Shown here: positions 36,639-46,307 of the stretch, one piece after another
Numbering within the stretch: the stretch's first letter is position 1
Layout: each line of letters begins with the position of its first letter
Assembly: GCF_013340205.1 (NCBI RefSeq)
Contig: NZ_BJTG01000009.1
Location: 235,685-299,684 of the forward strand
Direction: 5' to 3'
DNA: 64,000 bases
Source: Anaeromyxobacter diazotrophicus
Lineage (GTDB): Bacteria > Myxococcota > Myxococcia > Myxococcales > Anaeromyxobacteraceae
Program-made: the position numbers and the translations under genes
Notes under the pieces: model-generated
What the model saw: the letters and a program-made list of their open reading frames with translations, nothing else
Databases searched by the model: none
Told to the model about the DNA's origin: nothing

Positions 36639-37026
36639 CCGCCCACTTCTTCAAGGTCACCGTGGTCCCCCGGCCCAGGGCCGAGTCGATCGCGAACTCG
36701 TCCGAGAGGCGCCGCGCCGAGGGCAAGCCCAGCCCCAGGCCGCCGCGCGTCGAGTGGCCGTCGCGCAGCGCCGCCTCGAGATCAGCGATGCCGGGGTGGC
36801 CGTCGCGCGCCACGACCACCACCGCCCGCCGACCGCGCTCCGTCACCACCTCGAGCAGGACCTCCCCCGCGCCGGCGTGGTGGACGATGTTCCAGGCCAG
36901 CTCGGAGACGGCGATCGCGACGGCCGCCGCCCGGGCCTCCTGGAAGCCCTCGCGCAAGGCCAGCTCGCGCGCGCGCGTCCGCGCCACCGCCACGTCCGCC
37001 TCCTCGCGCACCGGCACCCGGATCAC
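36622..37026 (-). CDS. Second RsbT-type serine kinase
   Basis: A 134-residue HATPase_c protein closely resembling the RsbT at 37643-38047: VAIAVSELAWNIVHHAG (N-box), DGHPGIADLEAALRDGHST, GGLGLGLPSARRLSDEF and a TTVTLKKW ending. It begins with GTG overlapping the rsbX stop (GTGA). As a paralogue of the core stressosome kinase, placed just before the kinase with an RsbU-like domain, it may be the form that docks onto that domain. This is inference from order and homology. Confidence 0.88.
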   Translation of the reverse strand: MIRVPVREEADVAVARTRARELALREGFQEARAAAVAIAVSELAWNIVHHAGAGEVLLEVVTERGRRAVVVVARDGHPGIADLEAALRDGHSTRGGLGLGLPSARRLSDEFAIDSALGRGTTVTLKKWADDPDA

Positions 37027-37646
37027 GAGCTCCCCCCCAGGTAGCGCGCCACCAGCACCAGGGCGTCGTCGCTCCCCCTGGCGTAGCCGGCGAAGATGGC
37101 GTCCGCCACCTGCTGCGGCTCCCCCCGCACCTCGAGCCCCGCCACGAAGCCGGAGCGGATCCCGTCGGTCGCGAGCACCAGCGTGTCGCCGGCCGTGACC
37201 GGGAGCGTCACCGGCCGGAGCGGCGGGAGCTGGTACCCGACCACCCCGCCCCGGGCGACGATGGCCTCCCGCGCCCGCGCCGCGGCCGGGGCGGCGCGCA
37301 GGAGGATGCCCTCCACGTTGCCGACCGCCACCCAGGTCATCGCGCCCTCGGCCTCCTGGAAGCAGGCCACGCTCATGACCGCCCCGCGGGTGGGCCGCAG
37401 CGCCTCGTGACACCGCTCGACCAGGGCGGCCACCGGCTCGCCGGCGTGCGCGACCAGGACGCGGGCCGCCGCGCGCGAGGCGAGCGCCGCCTCGGGCCCG
37501 TGCCCGAGGCCGTCGAGGACGGCCACCAGGGCGCCGCCGGCGAACGCCGCCACCACGTGGGCGTCGCCCGACTCCCGCTCCCCGGCCAGCGGCGCGCCGG
37601 CCCAGGCCCAGTCGAGGACCGCGGCATCGCCCGGCGCCTCGCTCAT
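37023..37646 (-). CDS. rsbX: RsbX-type PP2C phosphatase
   Basis: A 207-residue SpoIIE/PP2C-family phosphatase of the short RsbX type. Metal-site and core segments are SGDAHVVAAF, AVLDGLGHGPEAA, RGAVMSVACF, VAVGNVEG and LVLATDGIRSG. RsbX resets the stressosome by removing phosphates from RsbR and RsbS. I chose the ATG at 37646 because it overlaps the rsbT stop (ATGA); a GTG at 37655 adds three residues. Confidence 0.87.
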   Translation of the reverse strand: MSEAPGDAAVLDWAWAGAPLAGERESGDAHVVAAFAGGALVAVLDGLGHGPEAALASRAAARVLVAHAGEPVAALVERCHEALRPTRGAVMSVACFQEAEGAMTWVAVGNVEGILLRAAPAAARAREAIVARGGVVGYQLPPLRPVTLPVTAGDTLVLATDGIRSGFVAGLEVRGEPQQVADAIFAGYARGSDDALVLVARYLGGSS

Positions 37647-38047
37647 CGCACCCACTTCTTCATCGTGACGGTGGTCCCCTTGCCGACGGCCGTCGAGAGC
37701 TCGAATTCGTCCATGAGCCGCTTCGCGCCCGGCAGCCCCATGCCGAGGCTGTTGCCGGTCGTGTAGCCGTCGCGCATGGCGAGGTCGGGGTTCGGGATCC
37801 CCGGCCCGGCGTCGCGCGCCACCACCATGAGCCCGCGCCGGCCGCCGTCGTCGACCGGCGCGAGCAGCACCTCCCCGCGCTGCGCGTAGACGACGATGTT
37901 GCGGGCGACCTCCGAGATGGCGGTCGCGACCAGCGTCTGCTCGGTGAGCGACAGCCCGCGCGCGGCCGCCAGCTCTCGCCCCTTCTGCCGCGCCGTCACG
38001 ATGTCCCCCTCGTGCTCGATGGGGACGCGCGTCTCAGCGGGCGCCAT
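37643..38047 (-). CDS. rsbT: RsbT, stressosome serine/threonine kinase
   Basis: A 134-residue GHKL-type kinase that matches RsbT along its whole length: GDIVTARQKGRELAA, TAISEVARNIVVYA, ARDAGPGIPNPDLAMRDG, MGLPGAKRLMDEFELST and a final KKWVR. RsbT phosphorylates RsbR and RsbS on a stress signal and is then freed to act on its partner. The ATG lies inside the 3' end of rsbS (14-bp overlap). Confidence 0.93.
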   Translation of the reverse strand: MAPAETRVPIEHEGDIVTARQKGRELAAARGLSLTEQTLVATAISEVARNIVVYAQRGEVLLAPVDDGGRRGLMVVARDAGPGIPNPDLAMRDGYTTGNSLGMGLPGAKRLMDEFELSTAVGKGTTVTMKKWVR

Positions 38048-38411
38048 CGCGACCGCCTTTCGCGGGGCCCCCGCGGACGAGGGCCAGCCCCTCCTCCAGA
38101 TCGAGCGCCGTCTCCACCCCCTCGAAGGTGAGCCCGAGCTCGACCATGGCGAAGGCCACCTCGGGCTGGATGCCCACCACCACCGTCCGCGCACCGCGCA
38201 GCTTGGCGGTGTAGGCGATGCCGCGGATGGTGCGGGTCGCGAAGGAGTCGAGGACGTCGAGCGCGGTCACGTCGACGATGACGGAGCGGGCCCGGAACCG
38301 CCCGACCTGGTCCGAGAGCCGGTCGCGCAGCTCGATGAGCGCGCGATCCGTGAGCGCCTCCTGCATGGAGGCGATGAGCACGTCGCCCTGCTTCAGGATG
38401 GGGACGGCCAC
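38034..38411 (-). CDS. rsbS: RsbS, stressosome STAS scaffold protein
   Basis: A 125-residue STAS protein. The start VPILKQGDVLIASMQEAL and the later VVVGIQPEVAFAMVELGL and ETALDLEEGL follow RsbS closely. Ser56 in VLDSFATR corresponds to the RsbS serine phosphorylated by RsbT (Ser59 in Bacillus). RsbS builds the stressosome core with RsbR and holds RsbT. It starts 9 bp after the rsbR stop. Confidence 0.92.
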   Translation of the reverse strand: MAVPILKQGDVLIASMQEALTDRALIELRDRLSDQVGRFRARSVIVDVTALDVLDSFATRTIRGIAYTAKLRGARTVVVGIQPEVAFAMVELGLTFEGVETALDLEEGLALVRGGPAKGGRDGAR

Positions 38412-38420
38412 GGTCCGCTC

Positions 38421-39380
38421 CTACCCGGGCTGCGCGCCCGCCCCGGTGCGCACGACCTCGTACCCGAGCAGCCGCTCCGCCTCCTCGATCCCCCCCTGCA
38501 GATCGCCCACCGTCTCGAGCTTGGCGAGGTCCAGGCCGAGCGCCACCAAGGCCTGCGCCACGTCCGACGAGAGCCCGGTCACGATGACCTTCGCGCCCAT
38601 GAGCCCGGCCGCCGTGACCGTCTGGATGAGGTGGTTCGCGACCTTGGAGTCGATGGTGGCGACGCCGGTGACGTCCATCACCACCACCTTGGCGCGGTTG
38701 GCGCGGATGGCCCGCAGCAGGCTGTCCGTGATGAGGCGGGCCCGGTGCGTGTCGATGACCCCGATGATCGGCAGGAGCAGGAGCCGCTCGCGGATCTGGA
38801 GCACCGGCGTGGAGAGCTCGCGGATGGCCTCCTGCTGCTTGCGCATGGTGGCCTCGCGCGCGTGGATGTAGGTGTCGACGGCGAGCCCGACGTCGAGGAA
38901 GACGAGCTTCATGAGCGACAGGAAGGCGGTCATCGCCCGGCTGGGCTCGCTCGCGAACGCCTCCTGCAGCCGCCTCGCCACCAGGCGCAGGTAGAAGGCG
39001 TACATGCCGAGGTACCACTTGGGCTCGAGGTTCACGTGCTCGTGCGCGGCGCCGATCTTGAGCCGGTTCGCGACGTAGGCCGCGCCGTAGTCCCCCTCCG
39101 TCAGCCGGACGAAGTAGTCCTTCTGCAGCTGCTTCACCCGGGCCAGCACCTTCGGGTCGCGGAAGAACGCCTTCGTCTCGTCGAACGAGAGGATGTGCCG
39201 GTAGAACTCCTCGATGACCGGGTCGGCATACTTCCGGGCGAGCTCGCGCAGGCCCTTGAGCTGTTCGATGTCCTCGTCCCGGAACTCGAGGAACTCCTTG
39301 CGGCGAGCCACCTCCTCCTCGTCCACCGCCAGCTCATGGGGCAGTGCGCGGCTCATCCACGCCAGCTTTCCGTCGGCCAT
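38421..39380 (-). CDS. rsbR: RsbR with globin-type sensor domain
   Basis: A 319-residue stressosome sensor. The N-terminal half (about 20-170) is a globin-coupled-sensor domain with the family motif KIGAAHEHVNLEPKWYLGMY; His113 is the probable proximal haem ligand. The C-terminal half (about 195-310) is a STAS domain. Thr211 (VIDTHRA) and Ser245 (TIDSKVA) match the two phosphorylated threonines of Bacillus RsbRA and keep their 34-residue spacing. Haem-globin RsbR proteins are known from Vibrio, where they bind oxygen. The start MADGKLAW is chosen at 39380; upstream in-frame sequence is low-complexity. Confidence 0.9.
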   Translation of the reverse strand: MADGKLAWMSRALPHELAVDEEEVARRKEFLEFRDEDIEQLKGLRELARKYADPVIEEFYRHILSFDETKAFFRDPKVLARVKQLQKDYFVRLTEGDYGAAYVANRLKIGAAHEHVNLEPKWYLGMYAFYLRLVARRLQEAFASEPSRAMTAFLSLMKLVFLDVGLAVDTYIHAREATMRKQQEAIRELSTPVLQIRERLLLLPIIGVIDTHRARLITDSLLRAIRANRAKVVVMDVTGVATIDSKVANHLIQTVTAAGLMGAKVIVTGLSSDVAQALVALGLDLAKLETVGDLQGGIEEAERLLGYEVVRTGAGAQPG

Positions 39381-39438
39381 GCGTTCGTCCTCGCCGGCAC
39401 GACGTAAGGCCCGCCGCGTGCCGCTGCTCGCTCCGGGA

Positions 39439-39455
39439 CCGTTCTTATCGAACGG
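39439..39455. promoter_or_regulatory. Palindrome upstream of rsbR
   Basis: CCGTTCTTATCGAACGG is a 6-bp inverted repeat with a 5-bp AT-rich centre, 58 bp upstream of the rsbR start in a 178-bp gap. It may be an operator or a leader hairpin of the stressosome operon. Confidence 0.35.
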
Positions 39456-39558
39456 CCCTCCGGGCTGCCGCACGGCCGGCGCGGGATCCCCGCAGAGGGG
39501 GCGCCGCGGAGGGGGCGCTCGCGGCCGGGTCGCCGCCGCGCCGCCCCGCCCGGCGTCG

Positions 39559-40281
39559 CTAGCGCAGGTTGTGGAACACGCGCTGGACGTCCTCGTCCTG
39601 CTCGAGCTGGTCCACCAGCTTCAGCACCTCGGTGGCCTGCTCCTCGGGCAGCTCGACGGGCGTCTGCGCGACGTACTCCGACTCGGCCGACAGGATGGGG
39701 AGCTTCCGCTCCTCGAGGGCGGCCTGGAGGTGGCCGAAGTTGTTGAAGGCGCAGCGGATGACGAGCTGCTTCTCGCCGTTCTCGCCCTGCCCCTCGCCCA
39801 GCTCCTCCAGGCCGTGGTCGATGAGGTCGAGCTCGAGCGCGTCGGCGTCGAGGCCCTCCGGGGCGAGCCGGAACACGCCCATCTTCTGGAACTGGAAGGC
39901 GACGCTGCCGGCCGTCCCCAGGTTGCCGCCGTGGTCCTTGAAGTGCATCCGCACGTTCGCGACGGTGCGCACCACGTTGTCGGTGGCCGTCTCGACCACC
40001 ATCGCCACCCCGTGCGGACCGTAGCCCTCGTAGAGCACGATCTCGTACGCCTTCTGGTCCTGGCCGCTGGCGCGCTTGATGGCGCCCTCGACCTTGTCCT
40101 TCGGCATGTTGGCCGCGCGCGCGTTCTGGAGCGCGCGCCGCAGCGCGGGGTTGTTGGCCGGGTCGGGCCCGCCCGCCTTCACGGAGATGGCGATCTCCTT
40201 GCTGATGCGCGTGAAGGCCTTGGCCATCTTGTTCCAGCGCGCGAACATGGTGGCCTTGCGCGTCTCGAAGATCCGTCCCAT
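39559..40281 (-). CDS. yebC: YebC/TACO1-family protein
   Basis: A 240-residue YebC-family protein of the subtype starting [21 protein letters not shown] rather than [26 protein letters not shown] and [14 protein letters not shown] are conserved family segments. YebC proteins were long called transcription regulators (PmpR) and are now also linked to translation of proline stretches. It is monocistronic, 178 bp upstream of rsbR on the same strand. Start at ATG 40281; an ATG at 40290 adds three residues. Confidence 0.9.
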   Translation of the reverse strand: MGRIFETRKATMFARWNKMAKAFTRISKEIAISVKAGGPDPANNPALRRALQNARAANMPKDKVEGAIKRASGQDQKAYEIVLYEGYGPHGVAMVVETATDNVVRTVANVRMHFKDHGGNLGTAGSVAFQFQKMGVFRLAPEGLDADALELDLIDHGLEELGEGQGENGEKQLVIRCAFNNFGHLQAALEERKLPILSAESEYVAQTPVELPEEQATEVLKLVDQLEQDEDVQRVFHNLR

Positions 40282-40502
40282 GGCGCGCATTGTAGCCGGA
40301 GCGGCCCCGCGGGACCGCGCGTTTCGCGGCGGGGCCGCGGGCGCTCCGCTGGCGCAGCGGAAAGCGATGTATTAAGCTTCCTCCATCGAGCGGCTGGCCA
40401 GGTCTGGCCCCGCTCTGGCGGCCGGACCGGTCGCCCCCTTCACAGACGAGCCGAGACCGTCGAGGCCAGCGCGCCTCCGGTGACGAAGCTGCAGGAGCCA
40501 CC

Positions 40503-40811
40503 TTGAACCGATCGCACCACGAACCCCGCAACGACCGCGCCGGCGGGCGGCGGAGCCGCCGCGCGGGCCGCGGCGAGCGCCGCCACCACGTCATCCCGCT
40601 CACGCCCGAGGGCGTGCCGGCCGCCACCCCCGACGCGCCGCCGGTCTCCCCGGTGGTGTCCGTCTCCACCGACAGCCGGGCCCGCTACCCCTGGCTCCCG
40701 GCCCGCGTCATCGCCGGGAGCGTGTGGCGCGGCCCGGACGCGATGCGGGTCCGCGTCGAGGCGGACGGCAGCGCCACGCCCTGGCGCTGCGGCGCCGCCG
40801 CCGCGCGCTGA
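40503..40811 (+). CDS. Small basic protein, function unknown
   Basis: A 102-residue open frame starting at TTG, with AGGAG five bases upstream. The N-terminus is very Arg-rich (NDRAGGRRSRRAGRGERRHH) and the C-terminus is partly ordered (YPWLPARVIAGSVWRGPDAMRVRVEADG). I do not recognise it. Support is the ribosome binding site and protein-like composition at the C-terminus; it could still be non-coding. Confidence 0.45.
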   Translation: MNRSHHEPRNDRAGGRRSRRAGRGERRHHVIPLTPEGVPAATPDAPPVSPVVSVSTDSRARYPWLPARVIAGSVWRGPDAMRVRVEADGSATPWRCGAAAAR

Positions 40812-40918
40812 GCGCGCCGCCCGCGGGCGCGAGAGACCCCGCCCTCCGAGGTTGCCCCGCCCGCGGGAGCCGCTCGGGTGGCGGGGCGAGGCGCCGCCCC
40901 GTCGCTAGGTTGGGTGGC

Positions 40919-41698
40919 ATGACGGCACCGCCGGACGCCGACGCGACGAGCTGGGACGGCCTCTCGCGCCTCGCCTTCGCCACCGACTGGGACCCAGAGC
41001 GCGCCGTCGACTGGAGCCGGCCCATCGCGCCCGGCGCCGCGCGCGACAGCTGGGTCACCCTCCTCCACTTCTTCTACGAGGGCGAGTGGCAGGGGCTCGA
41101 GATCATCCAGCGGCTCATGAACGCCGCCGCGCACCGCTTCGGCGAGCGCGGGATGATCACCTACTACTCCACCCAGTGCTACGACGAGTCGAAGCACCTC
41201 TTCGTCTTCCGCCGGTACCTCGAGAAGCTGGGGGCGCCGCCGACGCGCCAGCGCGCGTTCGACCTGCTGGTCGAGCTCGCGACGCGGGGGCCGCTCCCGG
41301 TGGAGCGCTGGATCCTCGCCACCTGGCTCACCGAGACGCTGGCGGCCGCCATCTTCCAGCGCGCGCTGCAGCTCGAGGCCGTCGACGCGACCGGCAAGGA
41401 GCTCCTGCGGCTCATGCTGAAGGACGAGTCCCGCCACATCGCGGGGACGCGGCTCGCGGTGACCGCCGTGCTCGATCACGCCGGGCCGCTCACCACCGCG
41501 CTGCTCCGCGCCTGGTGGTCCGTCTTCTCCCGCCTGGCCCTGGCCGAGGTGCGCAAGCTCGCTCCGCACGGGGCGCGCCTCGGCCTCGACGCCGAGTCGG
41601 TGCTCGCGCGCACCTACCGCCAGATGGCGAGCCTGCCCCGCTTCGCCGAGCTGTTCCTGGGCGGGGCCGGGGCCCGGGCGCTCCTCGCCGCGCCCTGA
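40919..41698 (+). CDS. Ferritin-like di-iron protein
   Basis: A 259-residue helical protein with a complete di-iron ligand set: Glu in YEGEWQGLE, ExxH in YDESKHLF, Glu in WLTETLAAAIF and ExxH in KDESRHIAG. This pattern belongs to the ferritin-like/ribonucleotide-reductase-like superfamily, which includes oxygenases and N-oxygenases as well as oxidases. The substrate is unknown. It is monocistronic, with no pathway genes next to it. Confidence 0.78.
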   Translation: MTAPPDADATSWDGLSRLAFATDWDPERAVDWSRPIAPGAARDSWVTLLHFFYEGEWQGLEIIQRLMNAAAHRFGERGMITYYSTQCYDESKHLFVFRRYLEKLGAPPTRQRAFDLLVELATRGPLPVERWILATWLTETLAAAIFQRALQLEAVDATGKELLRLMLKDESRHIAGTRLAVTAVLDHAGPLTTALLRAWWSVFSRLALAEVRKLAPHGARLGLDAESVLARTYRQMASLPRFAELFLGGAGARALLAAP

Positions 41699-41794
41699 GG
41701 TGGGGACCCCGGGGTGTCCGGCCCGGACCGGGCCCCCCCTGGTGGCCTTCGTTTTCCGGATGGTGACTCGGGCGCGAGCCCGGTAGTCTGCCGG

Positions 41795-41820
41795 TGCGGC
41801 GAGGGCTCGACCTCGCCGCA
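41795..41820 (+). other. Hairpin in the leader of the DUF3015 gene
   Basis: TGCGGCGAGG-GCTCGA-CCTCGCCGCA forms a perfect 10-bp stem with a 6-base loop, ending 22 bp before the ATG at 41843 and just ahead of the GGAGGAGG ribosome binding site. It may stabilise the mRNA or affect translation. Confidence 0.4.
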
Positions 41821-41842
41821 ACTTCCAATGGAGGAGGCACCG

Positions 41843-42349
41843 ATGCGCAGAGTCCTCGTCGCGCTGTTCGTCATGGGGCTGTCCATCAGCACGTACGCCG
41901 AAGCCAAGTCGACCGAGGCCGCCATCCGCGGCACCAAGGGTCGGTACGGCGACGCCGGCTGCGGGCTCGGCTCGATGGCCTTCGGCGACCAGCAGGGCGC
42001 CATCCAGATCCTGGCCGCCACCACCAACGGCACCTTCGGCAACCAGACCTTCGGCATCACCACCGGCACCTCGAACTGCAGCGGCCTCAGCGGCGCCCAG
42101 GCGACCCGCCTCTTCATCGAGGTGAACCGCGAGGCGCTGGCGAAGGACATCTCGCGCGGCTCGGGCGAGACCATCGGCACGCTGACCTGGCTCAACGGCT
42201 GCACCGACTCGAACAGCGTGGGCGCCACCCTGCAGAAGAACTTCTCCGCCATCTTCCCCTCGGAGAGCGTGTCGACCGACGCGGTCACCGAGGCGGTCAT
42301 CAAGACGCTGAAGGATGAGAAGATGCTGGCGTGTCAGAACCTCGGCTGA
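41843..42349 (+). CDS. DUF3015-type exported protein
   Basis: A 168-residue periplasmic protein with a signal peptide ending at TYAEA. The mature part shows the DUF3015 pattern: YGDAGCGLGSMAFGD, then QILAATTNGTFGNQTFGITTGTSNC, four to five cysteines and a helical C-terminus. The function of the family is unknown. It has a strong GGAGGAGG seven bases before the ATG and ends before a strong terminator at 42373-42410. Confidence 0.82.
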   Translation: MRRVLVALFVMGLSISTYAEAKSTEAAIRGTKGRYGDAGCGLGSMAFGDQQGAIQILAATTNGTFGNQTFGITTGTSNCSGLSGAQATRLFIEVNREALAKDISRGSGETIGTLTWLNGCTDSNSVGATLQKNFSAIFPSESVSTDAVTEAVIKTLKDEKMLACQNLG

Positions 42350-42372
42350 GCCGCCCCCGGATCGCATCCCTG

Positions 42373-42410
42373 GACCCCGTCCGCCCCGCACAGCGTGGGC
42401 GGGCGGGGTC
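42373..42410 (+). terminator. Intrinsic terminator after the DUF3015 gene
   Basis: A 14-bp stem with one G-T wobble (GACCCCGTCCGCCC/GGGCGGGCGGGGTC), a 10-base loop and the tail TTCTTC. It ends only 10 bp before the next ATG, so it also covers the expected ribosome-binding region of the DUF4105 gene. Confidence 0.7.
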
Positions 42411-42420
42411 TTCTTCGAAG

Positions 42421-44364
<1,944 letters not shown>

Positions 44365-44371
44365 CGGGCCG

Positions 44372-45148
44372 TCAGCGCCGGCGCCCGAGCCCCGCGAGCG
44401 GCTCGTACAGCGCGCGCGGCAGCGCCCCCAGCGCGCGCACCGCCGCGGCCAGGCCGCGCGGGAAGAAGAGCGCCGGCTCGCCGCGCGCGATCCCCGCCGC
44501 CATGACCTCGACCGCGTCGTCGAGCTCCATCAGGAACGGCATGGGGAAGCGGTTCTTGGCGGTCATCTCGGTCTTCACGAAGCCCGGGTACAGGGTGAGC
44601 GCGCGCACGCCGCTGCCGCGCAGGTCGACCCGCACGCCCTCCATGAAGGTGTGCAGGGCGGCCTTGCTGGCGCAGTAGGCGGCGCTCCCCGGCAGGCCGC
44701 GGAGGGCGGCCAGCGACGCGACCGCCACCACCGTCCCCTCGCCGCGCGCCACCATGGCGGGCAGCGCCGCGGCGACCGTCACGCAGGCGGCCGAGACGTT
44801 CACGTCGAGGACGCGCTTCACCCGGCGCCAGTCCATCCGGGTGGCCGGCGTCGGCTCGCCCACCCCGGCGTTCGCCACCACCAGGTCGAGCGCGCCGCCC
44901 GCCGCCTCCTCCGCCGCGGCGATCGCCCGCGCCTGCGCCTCGGCGTCGGTCACGTCGAGCGCCACCGGCACGATGAGCCCCGGCAAGGACGCGCGGGCCA
45001 CCTCGTCGGCCAGCCCCGCCAGCGCCTCCTGCCTGCGCGCGGCGGCGTGGACCGTGGCCCCGGCGCGGGCGTAGTGCAGCGCGAGGCCGCGGCCGAGGCC
45101 GCTCGAGGCCCCGGTGATGAAGACGCTCTTCGGCTGGAAGGCGGCCAT
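44372..45148 (-). CDS. Short-chain dehydrogenase/reductase
   Basis: A 258-residue classical SDR with the NAD(P) loop TGASSGLGRGLA, NAGVGEP and the catalytic YxxxK in YCASKAAL; the preceding Ser is in VASLAALRG. A basic residue after the glycine motif (ARRQEAL) suggests NADP(H). The substrate is unknown. It converges on the DUF4105 gene with a 7-bp gap. A small membrane-protein gene lies 29 bp upstream on the same strand. Confidence 0.88.
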   Translation of the reverse strand: MAAFQPKSVFITGASSGLGRGLALHYARAGATVHAAARRQEALAGLADEVARASLPGLIVPVALDVTDAEAQARAIAAAEEAAGGALDLVVANAGVGEPTPATRMDWRRVKRVLDVNVSAACVTVAAALPAMVARGEGTVVAVASLAALRGLPGSAAYCASKAALHTFMEGVRVDLRGSGVRALTLYPGFVKTEMTAKNRFPMPFLMELDDAVEVMAAGIARGEPALFFPRGLAAAVRALGALPRALYEPLAGLGRRR

Positions 45149-45177
45149 CGTGAGCTCCCTGCGGGCGGCGCGGCGTC

Positions 45178-45339
45178 TCAGCGATCGGGCGGCGGCGGCG
45201 GCGGCGGACGCTTGTGGTCGCCGTCGTCCTTGAACCAGCGCCAGCCCCACTTCTCGCTCCACAGGCCGGGGCCGGTGAGGAGGAGCGTGAGCGCGACGAG
45301 CCCCAGGATGACGAGGATGGTCGGCAGGTTGAGGCCCAT
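45178..45339 (-). CDS. 53-residue single-pass membrane protein
   Basis: A short frame encoding a 53-residue protein. The N-terminus is one clear hydrophobic helix (LPTILVILGLVALTLLLTG), followed by WSEKWGWRWFKDDGDHKR and a run of seven prolines. It is 29 bp upstream of the SDR gene and on its strand, so the two may be cotranscribed. The helix-plus-aromatic/basic layout suggests a real small protein; no family is recognised. Confidence 0.55.
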   Translation of the reverse strand: MGLNLPTILVILGLVALTLLLTGPGLWSEKWGWRWFKDDGDHKRPPPPPPPDR

Positions 45340-45416
45340 GGGGCCATGAGAGCCACGGCTCGGGCCGCGCGTCCAGCGCCCGGGCGCGGCGCGCGGCGAC
45401 CGAAGGCCGCATCCGC

Positions 45417-45447
45417 TTGACGGGATGAACGTCCGCTATGTAATACA
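45417..45447 (+). promoter_or_regulatory. metQ promoter with sulfur-operator-like element
   Basis: -35 TTGACG (45417-45422), 16-bp spacer, -10 TGTAAT (45439-45444). CGTCCGCTATGTAATACA (45430-45447) covers the -10 and matches the left half of the sbp/cysD element. GCTTGACG is shared with both of those promoters. The start codon at 45454 lies only nine bases after the -10, so the mRNA should be leaderless or nearly so. Confidence 0.65.
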
Positions 45448-45453
45448 CGCCGC

Positions 45454-46281
45454 ATGAACGACACCCTCAGGAACCAAGCCTCCTCGAAGACGCTCCTCGC
45501 GGCCGCCCTCGGCGCCGCCCTGGCGCTGGGCCTCGCGCTCGCGCCCGCCGCCGCGCGCGCCGCGCAGACCATCAAGCTGGGGGTCGAGAACGGCCCGCAC
45601 GCCGAGATCGCCGAGCACGTGAAGCAGCTCCTGGCGAAGGACGGGATCGAGGTCAAGGTGGTCGAGCTGTCCGACTACGCGCAGCAGAACCCGGCGCTCG
45701 CCGCCGGCGACCTCGACGCCAACTCCTTCCAGCACCTGCCCTACCTCGAGGAGCAGGTGAAGGCGCGCGGCTACAAGATCACCTCGGTGGGCAAGACCAT
45801 CGTCTTCCCCATGGGCGTCTACTCGCAGAAGGTGAAGTCGCTCGCCGACCTGCCGCAGGGGGCGAAGCTCGCCGTCCCCAACGACCCGTCGAACGAGGGC
45901 CGCGCCCTCCTGCTCTTCCAGTCGAAGGGCGTGTTCAAGCTGCGCCCCGGCAGCGGCATCACCCCCACCCCGGCGGACATCACCGAGAACCCGAAGAAGG
46001 TGAAGATCGTCGAGGTGGACGCGGCGCAGGTGGCCCACTTCCTCCCCGACGTGACGGCCGCCGCCGTCAACACGAACTACGCCATCCAGGGGAAGCTCGA
46101 CCCGGCCAAGGACGCCATCGCCCGCGAGGCGGCCGACTCGCCGTACGTGAACGTGATCGTCGTGCGCGCCGCGGACGCCCAGAAGCCCTGGGTCCAGAAG
46201 CTCGTCGCCGCCTACCACTCGGACGAGGTGCGCAAGCTCATCGCCGCGAAGTGGCCGGGCGTCGTCGTGCCGGGGTTCTGA
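45454..46281 (+). CDS. metQ: Methionine-binding protein, NlpA/MetQ family
   Basis: A 275-residue periplasmic binding protein of the NlpA/MetQ family: KLGVENGPHAEIAEHVKQL, ELSDYAQQNPALAAGDLDANSF and NTNYAIQGKLDPAKD are typical. The N-terminus is a cleavable signal (ending AARAA) without a lipobox Cys, so it is probably soluble, whereas many MetQ are lipoproteins. No ribosome binding site precedes the ATG. The matching metNI genes lie on the opposite strand and converge on it. Confidence 0.9.
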   Translation: MNDTLRNQASSKTLLAAALGAALALGLALAPAAARAAQTIKLGVENGPHAEIAEHVKQLLAKDGIEVKVVELSDYAQQNPALAAGDLDANSFQHLPYLEEQVKARGYKITSVGKTIVFPMGVYSQKVKSLADLPQGAKLAVPNDPSNEGRALLLFQSKGVFKLRPGSGITPTPADITENPKKVKIVEVDAAQVAHFLPDVTAAAVNTNYAIQGKLDPAKDAIAREAADSPYVNVIVVRAADAQKPWVQKLVAAYHSDEVRKLIAAKWPGVVVPGF

Positions 46282-46307
46282 GCGCCGTCGACCCGCGTCG
46301 CTCCCGC

